In this document: piece after piece, positions 32,052-39,539 of the stretch | Position numbering within the stretch: the stretch's first letter is position 1 | Layout: each line of letters opens with the position of its first letter | Assembly: GCF_000961885.1 (NCBI RefSeq) | Contig: NZ_JZKH01000077.1 | Coordinates: forward strand, 1-41,864 | Length of the DNA stretch: 41,864 bases | Source: Streptomyces rubellomurinus | GTDB lineage: Bacteria > Actinomycetota > Actinomycetes > Streptomycetales > Streptomycetaceae | Direction: 5' to 3' | The notes under the pieces: generated by a model | Database searches by the model: none | The model's input: only the letters and a program-made list of their open reading frames with translations | Told to the model about the DNA's origin: nothing | Position numbers and translations under genes: made by a program

Positions 32052-34619
32052 TCAGTCCGTCGCGATCGCCGCGAGGACGTTCATGCGCCCGGCCCGGAAG
32101 GCCGGGATCAGGGCGGCGAACAGGCCGATCACCACCGAGGCGGCCAGCGTGACGCCGATCGTGCCGGCCGGGACGGAGAGCGTCCCGAGGCCCTGGTCCC
32201 GCAGCACCCGCTGGGCGGTGACGCCCCAGGCCAGGCCGAGCCCGGTGCCCAGGACGGCGCCGAACAGCGCGATCACCACGGACTCCAGCCGGATCATCCG
32301 GCGCAGCTGGCGGCGGGAGAGCCCGATCGCCCGCAGCAGGCCGATCTCCCTGGTCCGCTCGACCACCGACAGCGCCAGGGTGTTGACGACGCCGAGCACC
32401 GCGACGGTGATGGAGAGCGCGACCAGCCCGTAGATCAGGTAGAGCAGCGTGTCGATCTGGGACTGGACCATCTCCTTGTAGCCGGCCTGGTCCTTGATGC
32501 TCAGCTGCGGGAACTGCTTGAGCCCGTCCTCCAGCGCGGTCAGCGTCTTCGCGACGTCGGTGCCGGCCGAGGCCTTGGCGAAGAAGGTCCACACCGGCGG
32601 CTGCTCGGCGGCCGGGACGACCTTGGCCATGGTGTCCATGGCGACGAAGGAGCCGTCGCCGAACAGCTCGCCCTTCTTGAAGACCGCGCCCACCGGCAGG
32701 GTCTGGGTGCGGCCCTTGCCGTAGTCGACGCCCACCTGGTCGCCGACCTTGAGGTTGTGGTCCTTGGCGAAGGCCGCGCCGATCCCGAGCGAGCCGCGCT
32801 CGATCGAGTCCACCGAGCCGGCGTCGAGGCTCGGGTGGAAGTCGCTGCCGAAGAAGGTCGGCGGCACGGCGGTCAGGTCGTTCTTCGCCTTCCCGCCGTC
32901 CGGCAGCTGGAGCTTCGCGGTGAAGAACTTCTGGGTGGTGACGTGGTCGATGCCCGGGGTGCGGCGCACGATGTCCTGCATCTCCGGGGTGACCTCGGTT
33001 CGGCCGCCCTGGATGATGAAGTCCACGCCCACCGACCGGTCGATCTGCGCGCTGGCCGAGGTGACGGCCGAGGAGCTGAACACCGAGGAGGCGATCACCA
33101 GCGCCAGGCCGATCATCAGCGCGGCGGCGGTGGCGCCGGTGCGGCGCGGGTTGCGCATCGCGTTGCGCTGGGCGAGCTTGCCGGACGGCCCGAACAGGGC
33201 CGGCAGCACCGCGCCGAGCACCCGGATCAGCGCGGAGGCCAGCAGCGGGCCGATCACCACGAAGCCGACCAGGGTCAGCACCACGCCCAGCCCCAGGTAC
33301 TGCCCGCCGGTGGCCGCCTTGTCGGCGCCGGCGCCGAGCACCAGGAGCGCCGCGCCGCCCGCCGTCAGCAGCAGGCCGACGACCGTACGGATCACGTTGG
33401 CGCGGCCCTCGGCCGGGGTGCCGTGGTCGCGCAGCGCGGCCATCGGCGAGATCCGGCTCGCCCGGCGGGCCGGGAAGAAGGCCGCGACCAGGGTGACCAC
33501 GATGCCCAGCGAGTAGCCGGCGACGAACACGTCCGGCCCGATCTGCAGGTCGGCCGCGTTCAGGTCCATGCCGATGGCGTTCATCAGCTTGATCAGGCCG
33601 ACCGCGACGCCCAGGCCGGCCCCGACCCCGATCGTCGAGCCGAGCACGCCCAGGATCAGCGCCTCGACCAGCACCGAGCGGTTGACCTGCCGGCGGCTGC
33701 CGCCGATGGCGCGCAGCAGGCCGATCTCCCGGGTGCGCTGGGCGACCAGCATCGAGAAGGTGTTGACGATCAGGAAGGCGCCGACGATGGCCGAGACGAA
33801 CGCGAAGCCGAGCATCGCGTACTTCATGAAGTCGAGGCCGCTGCCGACCTGCTTGGTGTTCTCGTCCTTCTGCTCGGCGGCGGTCTTCACCTGGTAGCCG
33901 GCGCCGACCTTGGCGACCGCGTCGGCCTTGAGCTGGTCGTTGCCGCGGCTGCCGTCGCCGAAGGCCTCCACCGAGGTGTACGCCTGCTCGCCGAGCAGCA
34001 CCCGCTGGGCGGTGTCGGTGTCCAGGAAGGCCAGCGCCGCACCGGGGTTGGTGGTGGTGAAGGTGGCGATGCCGGCGATGGTGAAGTCGTGCTTGCCGCC
34101 GGAGTTGTCCACCCGGACGTGGTCGCCGAGGCCGAGCTTGGCCTTCTTCGCGGTGTCCGCGTCCAGCACCAGCTCGCCCGGCCCCTGCGGGGCGTGGCCG
34201 GAGGTGATGTGCAGCGCGTTGCGCGGGGTGTCGGTCCAGTTGCCGAGCAGCGTGGGCGCGCCCTGGGTCGGGCCGACCAGCTTGTTGGTGGCCGGGTCGA
34301 CCAGGATCGCGTTGTGGACCATGACCTGGCCGACGGCGGTCTTCACCCCGGGCAGCCCGGCGATCTGCTGGGCCAGCGCGACCGGGACGGTCGGCGGCTT
34401 GGCGGCGGCCTGCTGCTCCTCGTCGTCGTCCGGCTTGGGCGGCTGGACGGAGACGTCGGAGGCGGTCGCGGCGAAGAGCTTGTCGAAGGTGCTGGTCGCG
34501 GTGTTGGAGAACACCAGGGTGCCGGAGACGAAGGCCACCGACAGCACGACGGCGATGAGTGAGAGCGCCATCCGGCCCTTGTGGGCGAAGAAGCTCCGCA
34601 GTGAGGTCTTGAGCAGCAT
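32052..34619 (-). CDS. ABC transporter permease, MacB/FtsX family
   Basis: 855 residues with two tandem FtsX permease units, as in LolCE/MacB-type mechanotransmission ABC systems. The N-terminus is LLKTSLRSFFAHKGRMALSL followed by helix 1 (~17-35). An extracytoplasmic MacB_PCD-like domain spans ~45-260. A three-helix bundle with NTFSMLVAQRTREIGLLRA is near 285-315, then LVEALILGVLGSTIGVGAGL. The second unit starts LAQRNAMRNPRRTGATAAAL, and the final bundle has LALSVVERTREIGLLRAIGLSRRQ. It lies 20 bases downstream of its ATPase. Such systems export lipids, peptides or antibiotics, or control wall hydrolases; the substrate is unknown. A possible export partner for nearby envelope functions. Confidence 0.93.
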   Translation of the reverse strand: MLLKTSLRSFFAHKGRMALSLIAVVLSVAFVSGTLVFSNTATSTFDKLFAATASDVSVQPPKPDDDEEQQAAAKPPTVPVALAQQIAGLPGVKTAVGQVMVHNAILVDPATNKLVGPTQGAPTLLGNWTDTPRNALHITSGHAPQGPGELVLDADTAKKAKLGLGDHVRVDNSGGKHDFTIAGIATFTTTNPGAALAFLDTDTAQRVLLGEQAYTSVEAFGDGSRGNDQLKADAVAKVGAGYQVKTAAEQKDENTKQVGSGLDFMKYAMLGFAFVSAIVGAFLIVNTFSMLVAQRTREIGLLRAIGGSRRQVNRSVLVEALILGVLGSTIGVGAGLGVAVGLIKLMNAIGMDLNAADLQIGPDVFVAGYSLGIVVTLVAAFFPARRASRISPMAALRDHGTPAEGRANVIRTVVGLLLTAGGAALLVLGAGADKAATGGQYLGLGVVLTLVGFVVIGPLLASALIRVLGAVLPALFGPSGKLAQRNAMRNPRRTGATAAALMIGLALVIASSVFSSSAVTSASAQIDRSVGVDFIIQGGRTEVTPEMQDIVRRTPGIDHVTTQKFFTAKLQLPDGGKAKNDLTAVPPTFFGSDFHPSLDAGSVDSIERGSLGIGAAFAKDHNLKVGDQVGVDYGKGRTQTLPVGAVFKKGELFGDGSFVAMDTMAKVVPAAEQPPVWTFFAKASAGTDVAKTLTALEDGLKQFPQLSIKDQAGYKEMVQSQIDTLLYLIYGLVALSITVAVLGVVNTLALSVVERTREIGLLRAIGLSRRQLRRMIRLESVVIALFGAVLGTGLGLAWGVTAQRVLRDQGLGTLSVPAGTIGVTLAASVVIGLFAALIPAFRAGRMNVLAAIATD

Positions 34620-34639
34620 GTTCGCGTCGTCCCGCCCGC

Positions 34640-35425
34640 TCAGCTGGTGCGCTTGCCGTCGAAACGGCGCATGCGTTCGAGGACGGAGTCGGCGGTGGGC
34701 GCGTGCATCTCGTCGACGATCACGCCGTCGGCGAGGAAGAGCACGCGGTCCGCGTAGCCGGCGGCGACCGGGTCGTGGGTGACCATGACGATGGTCTGGC
34801 CCAGTTCGTCGACCGAGCGGCGCAGGAAGGTCAGCACCTCGGCGCCGGCCCGGGAGTCGAGGTTCCCGGTGGGCTCGTCGCCGAAGATGATCTCGGGGCG
34901 GGCGGCCAGCGCCCGGGCCACCGCGACGCGCTGCTGCTGGCCGCCGGAGAGCTGGGTCGGGCGGTGCTTGAGCCGGCCGGCCAGGCCGACCGTCTCGACG
35001 ACCTGGTCGAGCCAGGCCTGGTCCGGCTTGCGGCCGGCGATGTCCATCGGCAGCGTGATGTTCTCCAGCGCGTTCAGGGTCGGGAGCAGGTTGAACGCCT
35101 GGAAGATGAAGCCGATCTTGTCGCGGCGCAGTCTGGTCAGCTGCTTGTCCTTGAGGCCGGTGATCTCGGTGTCACCGATCCAGATCCGCCCGGCGGTGAC
35201 CGTGTCGAGGCCGGCCAGGCAGTGCATCAGGGTCGACTTGCCGGAGCCCGAGGGGCCCATGATCGCGGTGAACCGGCCGCGCTGGATGTCGACGTCCACC
35301 GCGTCGAGCGCGGTGACCTTGGTCTCGCCCGAGCCGTACGCCTTGGTGACCTGGCGGGCGGAGGCGGCGACGGCGGACTCTCCGCCGGGAAGCTGGGGGT
35401 CGAACACGGCTGTTGCCGTCGTCAC
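34640..35425 (-). CDS. ABC transporter ATP-binding protein (MacB/LolD type)
   Basis: 261 residues from a GTG at 35425. It has Walker A GPSGSGKST (57-65), Q-loop FIFQAFNLLPTL, signature LSGGQQQRVAVARALA, Walker B IIFGDEPTGNLD and the H-loop VMVTHDP. The C-terminal ~25 residues are a short regulatory tail. Sequence features (STLMHCLAGLD, GNLDSRAGAE) are those of the LolD/MacB group that pairs with FtsX-type permeases, and the permease gene follows directly. The upstream 310-base gap carries LacI-like palindromes. Confidence 0.95.
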   Translation of the reverse strand: MTTATAVFDPQLPGGESAVAASARQVTKAYGSGETKVTALDAVDVDIQRGRFTAIMGPSGSGKSTLMHCLAGLDTVTAGRIWIGDTEITGLKDKQLTRLRRDKIGFIFQAFNLLPTLNALENITLPMDIAGRKPDQAWLDQVVETVGLAGRLKHRPTQLSGGQQQRVAVARALAARPEIIFGDEPTGNLDSRAGAEVLTFLRRSVDELGQTIVMVTHDPVAAGYADRVLFLADGVIVDEMHAPTADSVLERMRRFDGKRTS

Positions 35426-35735
35426 TGGAGTCTCCTATGGAAGATGCGCTCACCCGTTGGCCCCCAGCCTCGTACGGCTCGACCGTCCCGCGACATGGCG
35501 CTGGCGGTAGTCCTCGACCGGGAGTTGTCCCCACCCTCCCGGTGGACCGGGCTGCCGGACCCGACCGGATCGGGCCGGTTCCTGGCGGGTGGGGATGTAG
35601 GAACCACGTTAGGAGCGGACGGCGGGGCGCTCGTCCTCCGCCGGAATGAAGCGCTTCAACCATGGTTCTACGGGGTGCGGCGCCCCTCCCCCTAGGGGTC
35701 GCCGCCGCCCGTCTCGGGGACGCCCCGTACGGGGC
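35426..35735. other. Intergenic region upstream of ABC operon with two adjacent palindromes
   Basis: 310 bases without a supported gene. TGAAGCGCTTCA (35647-35658) directly adjoins AACCATGGTT (35658-35667). CCCCTAGGGG lies at 35689-35698 and GCCCCG-TA-CGGGGC at 35722-35735, the last touching the ssuE-like stop and possibly terminating it. No confident promoter found. Confidence 0.55.
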
Positions 35736-36293
35736 TCAGCCGCAGGTCAGTGCGGGTACGGAGAGCCGTTCCAGGGCCGTCGCGAAGCCGGCCACGACCG
35801 GGGCCAGCAGCGCGTCCGACTCGCGCTCGACCCGGGTGGAGCCGTCCTCCCCGGCGGTGATGTGGCGGTCGAGCACGAACCAGCCCTGGGTGATGTGGCC
35901 GGCGCCCATCGAGCTGAGCACCGGGCGCAGCGCGTAGTCGACGGCAAGGACGTGCGCGGGCGAGCCGCCGGTGGCCAGCGGCAGGACGGCCTTGCCGGCC
36001 AGGGCGTACTGCGGGAGCACGTCCAGCAGGGCCTTCAGCAGGCCCGAGTAGGCGGCCTTGTAGACGGGGGTGCCGATGACGACGCCGTCCGCCCGGGCGA
36101 ACAGCTCGGTGACGGCGACGATCTCGGGGTGGTCGAAGTCGCCGGACAGCAGGGCGTGCGCGGGCAGGCTGCGGGCCTCGAACGGGACGACGTGGTGGCC
36201 GCGGTCGGCGAGCTGCGCGTCGACGTGGCGCAGCAGGCGGGTGGTGCGGGAGGTCGCGGACGGGGAGCCGGACACGGACAGGACGGTGGCCAT
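35736..36293 (-). CDS. ssuE: NAD(P)H-dependent FMN reductase, SsuE-like
   Basis: 185 residues with the flavodoxin-like fold of SsuE/MsuE: the N-terminal phosphate-binding loop VSVSGSPSATSRTTRLL (LSVSGSPSATSRTTR), ADGVVIGTPVYKAAYSGLLKALLD around the flavin, and LPLATGGSPAHVLAVDYALRP. SsuE supplies reduced FMN to alkanesulfonate monooxygenases during sulfur starvation. No monooxygenase or sulfonate transporter is adjacent. The ribosome site GAGGTG is 5 bases before the ATG. A 26-codon leader ORF of the HVDL type precedes it, supporting sulfur control. Substrate range (FMN, quinone or azo reduction) is not fixed. Confidence 0.85.
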   Translation of the reverse strand: MATVLSVSGSPSATSRTTRLLRHVDAQLADRGHHVVPFEARSLPAHALLSGDFDHPEIVAVTELFARADGVVIGTPVYKAAYSGLLKALLDVLPQYALAGKAVLPLATGGSPAHVLAVDYALRPVLSSMGAGHITQGWFVLDRHITAGEDGSTRVERESDALLAPVVAGFATALERLSVPALTCG

Positions 36294-36375
36294 GGTTCAC
36301 CTCTGACGGGTGGAAGCGGCGGGTGCTCGGGGCTGCTCGGGGGGCTGCTCGGGGGCGGCGTGCTGGGCGGGCGCC

Positions 36376-36456
36376 TCAGCCGCGACAGAGCGAGCTGGCC
36401 ACACCACGGCGCAGGTCGACGTGCCGCCGACGCGTGAGTGCCCAACGCTGAACCAT
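36376..36456 (-). CDS. HVDL-type leader peptide upstream of ssuE (26 residues)
   Basis: ATG at 36456, TGA at 36376-36378. The C-terminal part reads RRRHVDLRRGVASSLCRG. This matches the pattern (basic residues, HVDL, Arg, then S/A-S-x-L-C) of short leader peptides that I recall being annotated in front of sulfur-assimilation genes of streptomycetes. No ribosome site; a promoter with TTGACC and TTGCAT places the start at or next to the ATG, so it is probably leaderless. It ends 82 bases before ssuE. Inferred: a translation-based attenuator responding to Cys-tRNA supply via the single Cys codon, or to another cue in the conserved HVDL segment. Confidence 0.6.
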   Translation of the reverse strand: MVQRWALTRRRHVDLRRGVASSLCRG

Positions 36457-36463
36457 GCCGACG

Positions 36464-36493
36464 ATGCAAACACGCGGTGTTCGAGCCGGTCAA
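36464..36493 (-). promoter_or_regulatory. Predicted promoter of the ssuE leader unit
   Basis: Minus-strand TTGACC (36488-36493), 18-base spacer, TTGCAT (36464-36469). Seven bases then separate it from the leader ATG. Confidence 0.5.
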
Positions 36494-36633
36494 GAATCGT
36501 TTCAGCAGCCGGAACGGCGGGTGTCCGGACGTTGCGGCGGAACGATCCGGTACGTGCATCAAAACTGCTACAAGAGGCCTGGAGGGCACCCCGAGGGGAG
36601 TCACCGCGGGCGGGGTCGGGCATCCTCGTCGGC
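36494..36633. other. Upstream region of the third LCP gene
   Basis: 140 bases, divergent spacer between the ssuE leader unit and LCP gene 3. CATCCT at 36621-36626 ends 7 bases before the LCP ATG, without a Shine-Dalgarno sequence, suggesting a leaderless mRNA; the -35 is weak. GGAAC elements occur near 36517 and 36538 but lack a properly spaced CGTC partner. Confidence 0.35.
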
Positions 36634-37926
36634 ATGAACACCTGGCAGGAGGGCCGCCCGGGGGGCGGCGGGAACCCGTACGGCGGCAACGGCGGAGGCG
36701 GCGCGGCCGAGCCGCCGCTGCCGGCCTCGCTGAACCCGCGCGGAGCGGGGGCGCCCGCACCGCGGCGGCCGGAGCCGCCCCGGCCGGTCGGCGGCGTCCC
36801 GGCGCAGGGGACGGGTGCTCCGGACGCGCGGCCCGGCGCGGGGTACCCGGGCGGGCCCGGCGGTCCGGGTGGCCCGGGTGGCCCCGGGCGTCCGGGCGGG
36901 CCCGGCGGGGCGCGGCCGGCCGGTGCGCCGGCCCGGCGCTGGCCGCGGCGGCGGATCGTCAAGTGGTCGGTGTTCGGCGTGCTGATCGCCGTCATGGTGA
37001 CCGCCGTCTCCACCTATTTCTGGGCCGACTCCAAGCTCAACCACGAGAACGTGCTGGCCGACTACCCGGGGCGCCCGGCGGCCGGGAAGGGCACCAACTG
37101 GCTGATCGTCGGCTCGGACAGCCGTGAGGGCCTCACCGACGCCCAGATGGAGGACATGCACACCGGCCACGACGTCGAGGGCAAGCGCAGCGACTCGATG
37201 ATGGTCCTGCACATCGGGGACGGCGGGAACACCCTGATGAGCATCCCGCGCGACTCCTGGGTGCCGATCCCGGAGCACCAGGGCGGCAACGGCAAGACCG
37301 TCAAGGCCACCACCTCGAAGATCAACTCGGCGTTCAACAACGGCGGCGGCCGCCTGCTGGTGCAGACCGTCGAGCAGAACACCGGCCTGCGCATCGACCA
37401 CTACGCGGAGATCGGCTTCGCCGGCTTCGCGGGCATCGTCGACTCGATCGGCGGCGTCGAGATGCACATCGACCAGGACATCAAGGACAAGGACTCCGGC
37501 CTGGACCTCAAGGCCGGCGACCAGACCCTGAACGGCAAGCAGGCGCTCGCCTTCGTCCGCCAGCGCCACCAGATGGCCGACCAGGACCTCGGCCGGATGC
37601 GCAACCAGCAGAAGTTCCTCGGGGCGCTGGCCCACCAGGCCGCCTCCCCCGGCAACCTGCTGAACCCGTTCACCTTCTACCCGCTGGTCGACTCGGCGCT
37701 CGGCACCCTGATCGTCGACGAGGACTGCGGGCTGACCGACCTCGGCTCGATGTTCCTCGCCATGAAGGACGTCAACGGCGGCAGCGGCAAGAGCCTCACC
37801 GTGCCGATCGGCAACCCGGACTTCCGGACCAAGACCGGCGAGTCCGCCGTGCAGTGGGACGCCGCCAAGTCCAAGCAGGTCTTCGACGCCTTCAAGAACG
37901 ACACCGCCGTGCCGGACTTCAAGTAA
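36634..37926 (+). CDS. LCP family protein with collagen-like Gly/Pro-rich cytoplasmic N-terminus
   Basis: 430 residues from the ATG at 36634; the frame is open further upstream only by base bias. Residues 1-~100 are Gly/Pro-rich with tandem GGP triplets at ~72-92. A basic RRWPRRR precedes the transmembrane helix (~109-130). The LCP domain has NWLIVGSDSREG (155-166), KRSDSMMVLHIG (184-195), LMSIPRDSWVPIP (201-213), IVDSIGGVEMHIDQDIKDKD and KQALAFVRQRHQMADQDLGRM. No LytR_C domain. The third LCP paralogue here; it likely transfers a wall glycopolymer. An acyltransferase gene follows after 37 bases on the same strand, suggesting shared transcription. Confidence 0.93.
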   Translation: MNTWQEGRPGGGGNPYGGNGGGGAAEPPLPASLNPRGAGAPAPRRPEPPRPVGGVPAQGTGAPDARPGAGYPGGPGGPGGPGGPGRPGGPGGARPAGAPARRWPRRRIVKWSVFGVLIAVMVTAVSTYFWADSKLNHENVLADYPGRPAAGKGTNWLIVGSDSREGLTDAQMEDMHTGHDVEGKRSDSMMVLHIGDGGNTLMSIPRDSWVPIPEHQGGNGKTVKATTSKINSAFNNGGGRLLVQTVEQNTGLRIDHYAEIGFAGFAGIVDSIGGVEMHIDQDIKDKDSGLDLKAGDQTLNGKQALAFVRQRHQMADQDLGRMRNQQKFLGALAHQAASPGNLLNPFTFYPLVDSALGTLIVDEDCGLTDLGSMFLAMKDVNGGSGKSLTVPIGNPDFRTKTGESAVQWDAAKSKQVFDAFKNDTAVPDFK

Positions 37927-37928
37927 CG

Positions 37929-37954
37929 GTGACGTGAAGTACCCGTGACGTCAC
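37929..37954 (+). promoter_or_regulatory. GTGACGT direct repeat / GTGACGTCAC palindrome before acyltransferase gene
   Basis: GTGACGT at 37929-37935 and 37945-37951 (16 bases apart, one and a half turns). The second copy is part of the perfect palindrome GTGACGTCAC (37945-37954), ending 9 bases before the ATG. A possible operator; no regulator can be named. Confidence 0.35.
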
Positions 37955-37963
37955 AATGTGTGG

Positions 37964-38431
37964 ATGTCACTCGTCTCCGCACTCGTCTACCGCCGTCGCC
38001 ACCGCCTCCTGGGCCGCCTGGTCCAGGAGGCGCTCGCGCTCTACGGCATGGAGGTGCCCGCCGCCTGCGAGATCGGGCCCGGGCTGACCGTCTTCCACCG
38101 CGGCTTCGGCACCGTGCTGCATCCGTACACCACGCTCGGCGCCGGCGTGACGCTCTACAACGGCGTCACCATCGGCCGGGCCGACCCGTGGGTGCCGCAG
38201 GAGCTCAGCCCGATGCGGCGGGTGGTGGTCGAGGACGGCGCGGTGCTGTGCGCGGGCGCCAAGGTGGTGTGCAAGGAGGGCGTGCTGACCGTGGGCGCGG
38301 GCACCGTGGTCGGCGCCAACGCGGTGCTCACCCGCTCGACCGGGCCCGGCGAGGTCTGGGCCGGGGTGCCGGCGCGGAAGGTCGGCGTGCGGGAGGACTG
38401 GGTGCCCGCCCAGGCCGTCGGCGCGCCCTGA
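37964..38431 (+). CDS. Serine acetyltransferase-like hexapeptide acyltransferase
   Basis: 155 residues from the ATG at 37964; a GTG at 37958 is possible. The left-handed beta-helix is seen in CEIGPGLTVFHRGFGTVLHPYTTLGAGVTLYNGVTIG, given for its ends EIGPGLTVFHRGFG and GVTLYNGVTIG, then GAGTVVGANAVLTRSTGPGEVWAGVPARKVG. The FHRGFG-TVLHP loop places a His like the catalytic site of CysE-type serine acetyltransferases. The N-terminal helical domain is shorter than in full CysE, as in capsule-cluster acetyltransferases. Either cysteine biosynthesis or O-acetylation of an envelope glycan (it follows an LCP gene) is possible. Confidence 0.8.
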   Translation: MSLVSALVYRRRHRLLGRLVQEALALYGMEVPAACEIGPGLTVFHRGFGTVLHPYTTLGAGVTLYNGVTIGRADPWVPQELSPMRRVVVEDGAVLCAGAKVVCKEGVLTVGAGTVVGANAVLTRSTGPGEVWAGVPARKVGVREDWVPAQAVGAP

Positions 38432-38453
38432 GAAGGGCCACCGCCGAAACGCC

Positions 38454-38504
38454 ACCGCCCCGGAGTGGGAAGTCGGACCTGCCGACTTCCCACTCCGGGG
38501 CGGT
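38454..38504. terminator. Very strong bidirectional terminator
   Basis: 23-base-pair perfect stem (38454-38476 with 38482-38504) and five-base loop ACCTG, between the convergent acyltransferase and cyclophilin genes. Confidence 0.9.
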
Positions 38505-38534
38505 ACGCGTCATCCGCTCCCGTGGGGGCGGTGA

Positions 38535-39029
38535 TTACTCGACCACGCCCGACTTGGCGATGGTGACCTTGGCCGAGGTGCGGCCGCTCTGCGAGCCCTT
38601 GGACTCGATCAGCTTGACCACGTCCATGCCCTCGACGACCTCGCCGAAGACGACGTGCTTGCCGTCCAGCCAGTCGGTCACGATGGTGGTGATGAAGAAC
38701 TGCGAGCCGTTGGTGTTGCGGCCGGCGTTGGCCATCGACAGCAGGCCCGGCTTGCTGTGCTTGAGCTGGAAGTTCTCGTCCGCGAACTTCTCGCCGTAGA
38801 TGCTCTTGCCGCCGGTGCCGTTGTGGTTGGTGAAGTCACCGCCCTGCAGCATGAAGGCGGGGATCACGCGGTGGAAGCCGGAGCCCTCGTAGCCGAAGCC
38901 GTTCTGGCCGGTGGCCAGCTCGCGGAAGTTCTGGGCGGTCTTCGGGACGACGTCGTCGTACAGCTTGAAGACGATGCGGCCCGACGGCACGCCGTCGATC
39001 TCGATGTCGAAGAAAACGTTGGAAGCCAT
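38535..39029 (-). CDS. Cyclophilin-type peptidyl-prolyl cis-trans isomerase
   Basis: 164 residues, no signal peptide, so cytoplasmic. It is a cyclophilin with the eukaryote-like active site: [21 protein letters not shown] (FHR, and the QGGDFT loop), [15 protein letters not shown], and [19 protein letters not shown] including the Trp linked to cyclosporin binding. Streptomyces are known to have a cyclosporin-sensitive cyclophilin of this length. Accelerates proline isomerisation during folding. Single-gene unit bounded by a strong terminator. Confidence 0.96.
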   Translation of the reverse strand: MASNVFFDIEIDGVPSGRIVFKLYDDVVPKTAQNFRELATGQNGFGYEGSGFHRVIPAFMLQGGDFTNHNGTGGKSIYGEKFADENFQLKHSKPGLLSMANAGRNTNGSQFFITTIVTDWLDGKHVVFGEVVEGMDVVKLIESKGSQSGRTSAKVTIAKSGVVE

Positions 39030-39113
39030 GCAGGGATCATGGCACGACCGGCCGGGCCACGCGCGCCACCCCCTCGGGGCCCGAGGTCAGGGCGGCGTGT
39101 TATCCGGCGGGGC

Positions 39114-39119
39114 TACGAT
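39114..39119 (+). promoter_or_regulatory. Possible -10 element of the MerR gene
   Basis: TACGAT at 39114-39119, about 46 bases before the MerR ATG, followed by GGGTTCAAGCC-type sequence that could be an operator. No good -35. Confidence 0.3.
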
Positions 39120-39164
39120 CCATGGCGGGTTCAAGCCTTCGATCGGACGGGCGGGGTGGGCGGC

Positions 39165-39533
39165 ATGCGGATCGGTGAACTGGCCCGGCGGACCGGCGTG
39201 AGCGAGCGCTCGCTGCGCTACTACGAGCAGCAGGGCCTGCTGGTCGCCCGGCGCACCCGGGGCGGCCACCGGGAGTACCCGGAGATGGCGGTGGACCGGG
39301 TGGTCCACATCCAGGAGCTCTTCGCGGCCGGGCTGCACAGCCGCACCATCTTCAAGCTCCTCCCCTGCATGCGGGACGCCGACGGCGGCCCCAGCGCGAT
39401 CGCGACCCCGCTGCTCGTCGACGAACTCGTCGCGGAGCGGGCCCGGATCGACCGGATGATCACCGACCTGCTGCGCTCGCGGGACGTGCTGGACGAGGTG
39501 ATCGCCGGGGCCACCGCGGATCCCGCCGCCTAG
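39165..39533 (+). CDS. MerR family transcriptional regulator
   Basis: 122 residues from the ATG at 39165. The winged helix-turn-helix is textbook: MRIGELARRTGVSERSLRYYEQQGLL then a wing with RTRGGHREYPEMAVDRV (fragments GELARRTGVSERSLRYYEQQ). The dimerisation helix runs ~85-115 (ELVAERARIDRMITDLL). It lacks a Cys-rich metal site or large effector domain; the lone Cys (LLPCMRD) lies before the coiled helix. Such short MerR proteins act on an adjacent or divergent promoter; the effector is unknown. Its stop is 6 bases from the convergent methyltransferase stop. Confidence 0.92.
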   Translation: MRIGELARRTGVSERSLRYYEQQGLLVARRTRGGHREYPEMAVDRVVHIQELFAAGLHSRTIFKLLPCMRDADGGPSAIATPLLVDELVAERARIDRMITDLLRSRDVLDEVIAGATADPAA

Positions 39534-39539
39534 TTCTTC

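Noticed and set aside
31275..34562. 1095-codon plus-strand ORF opposite the ABC permease
   Set aside because: Antisense shadow; the minus strand encodes a clear FtsX/MacB permease.
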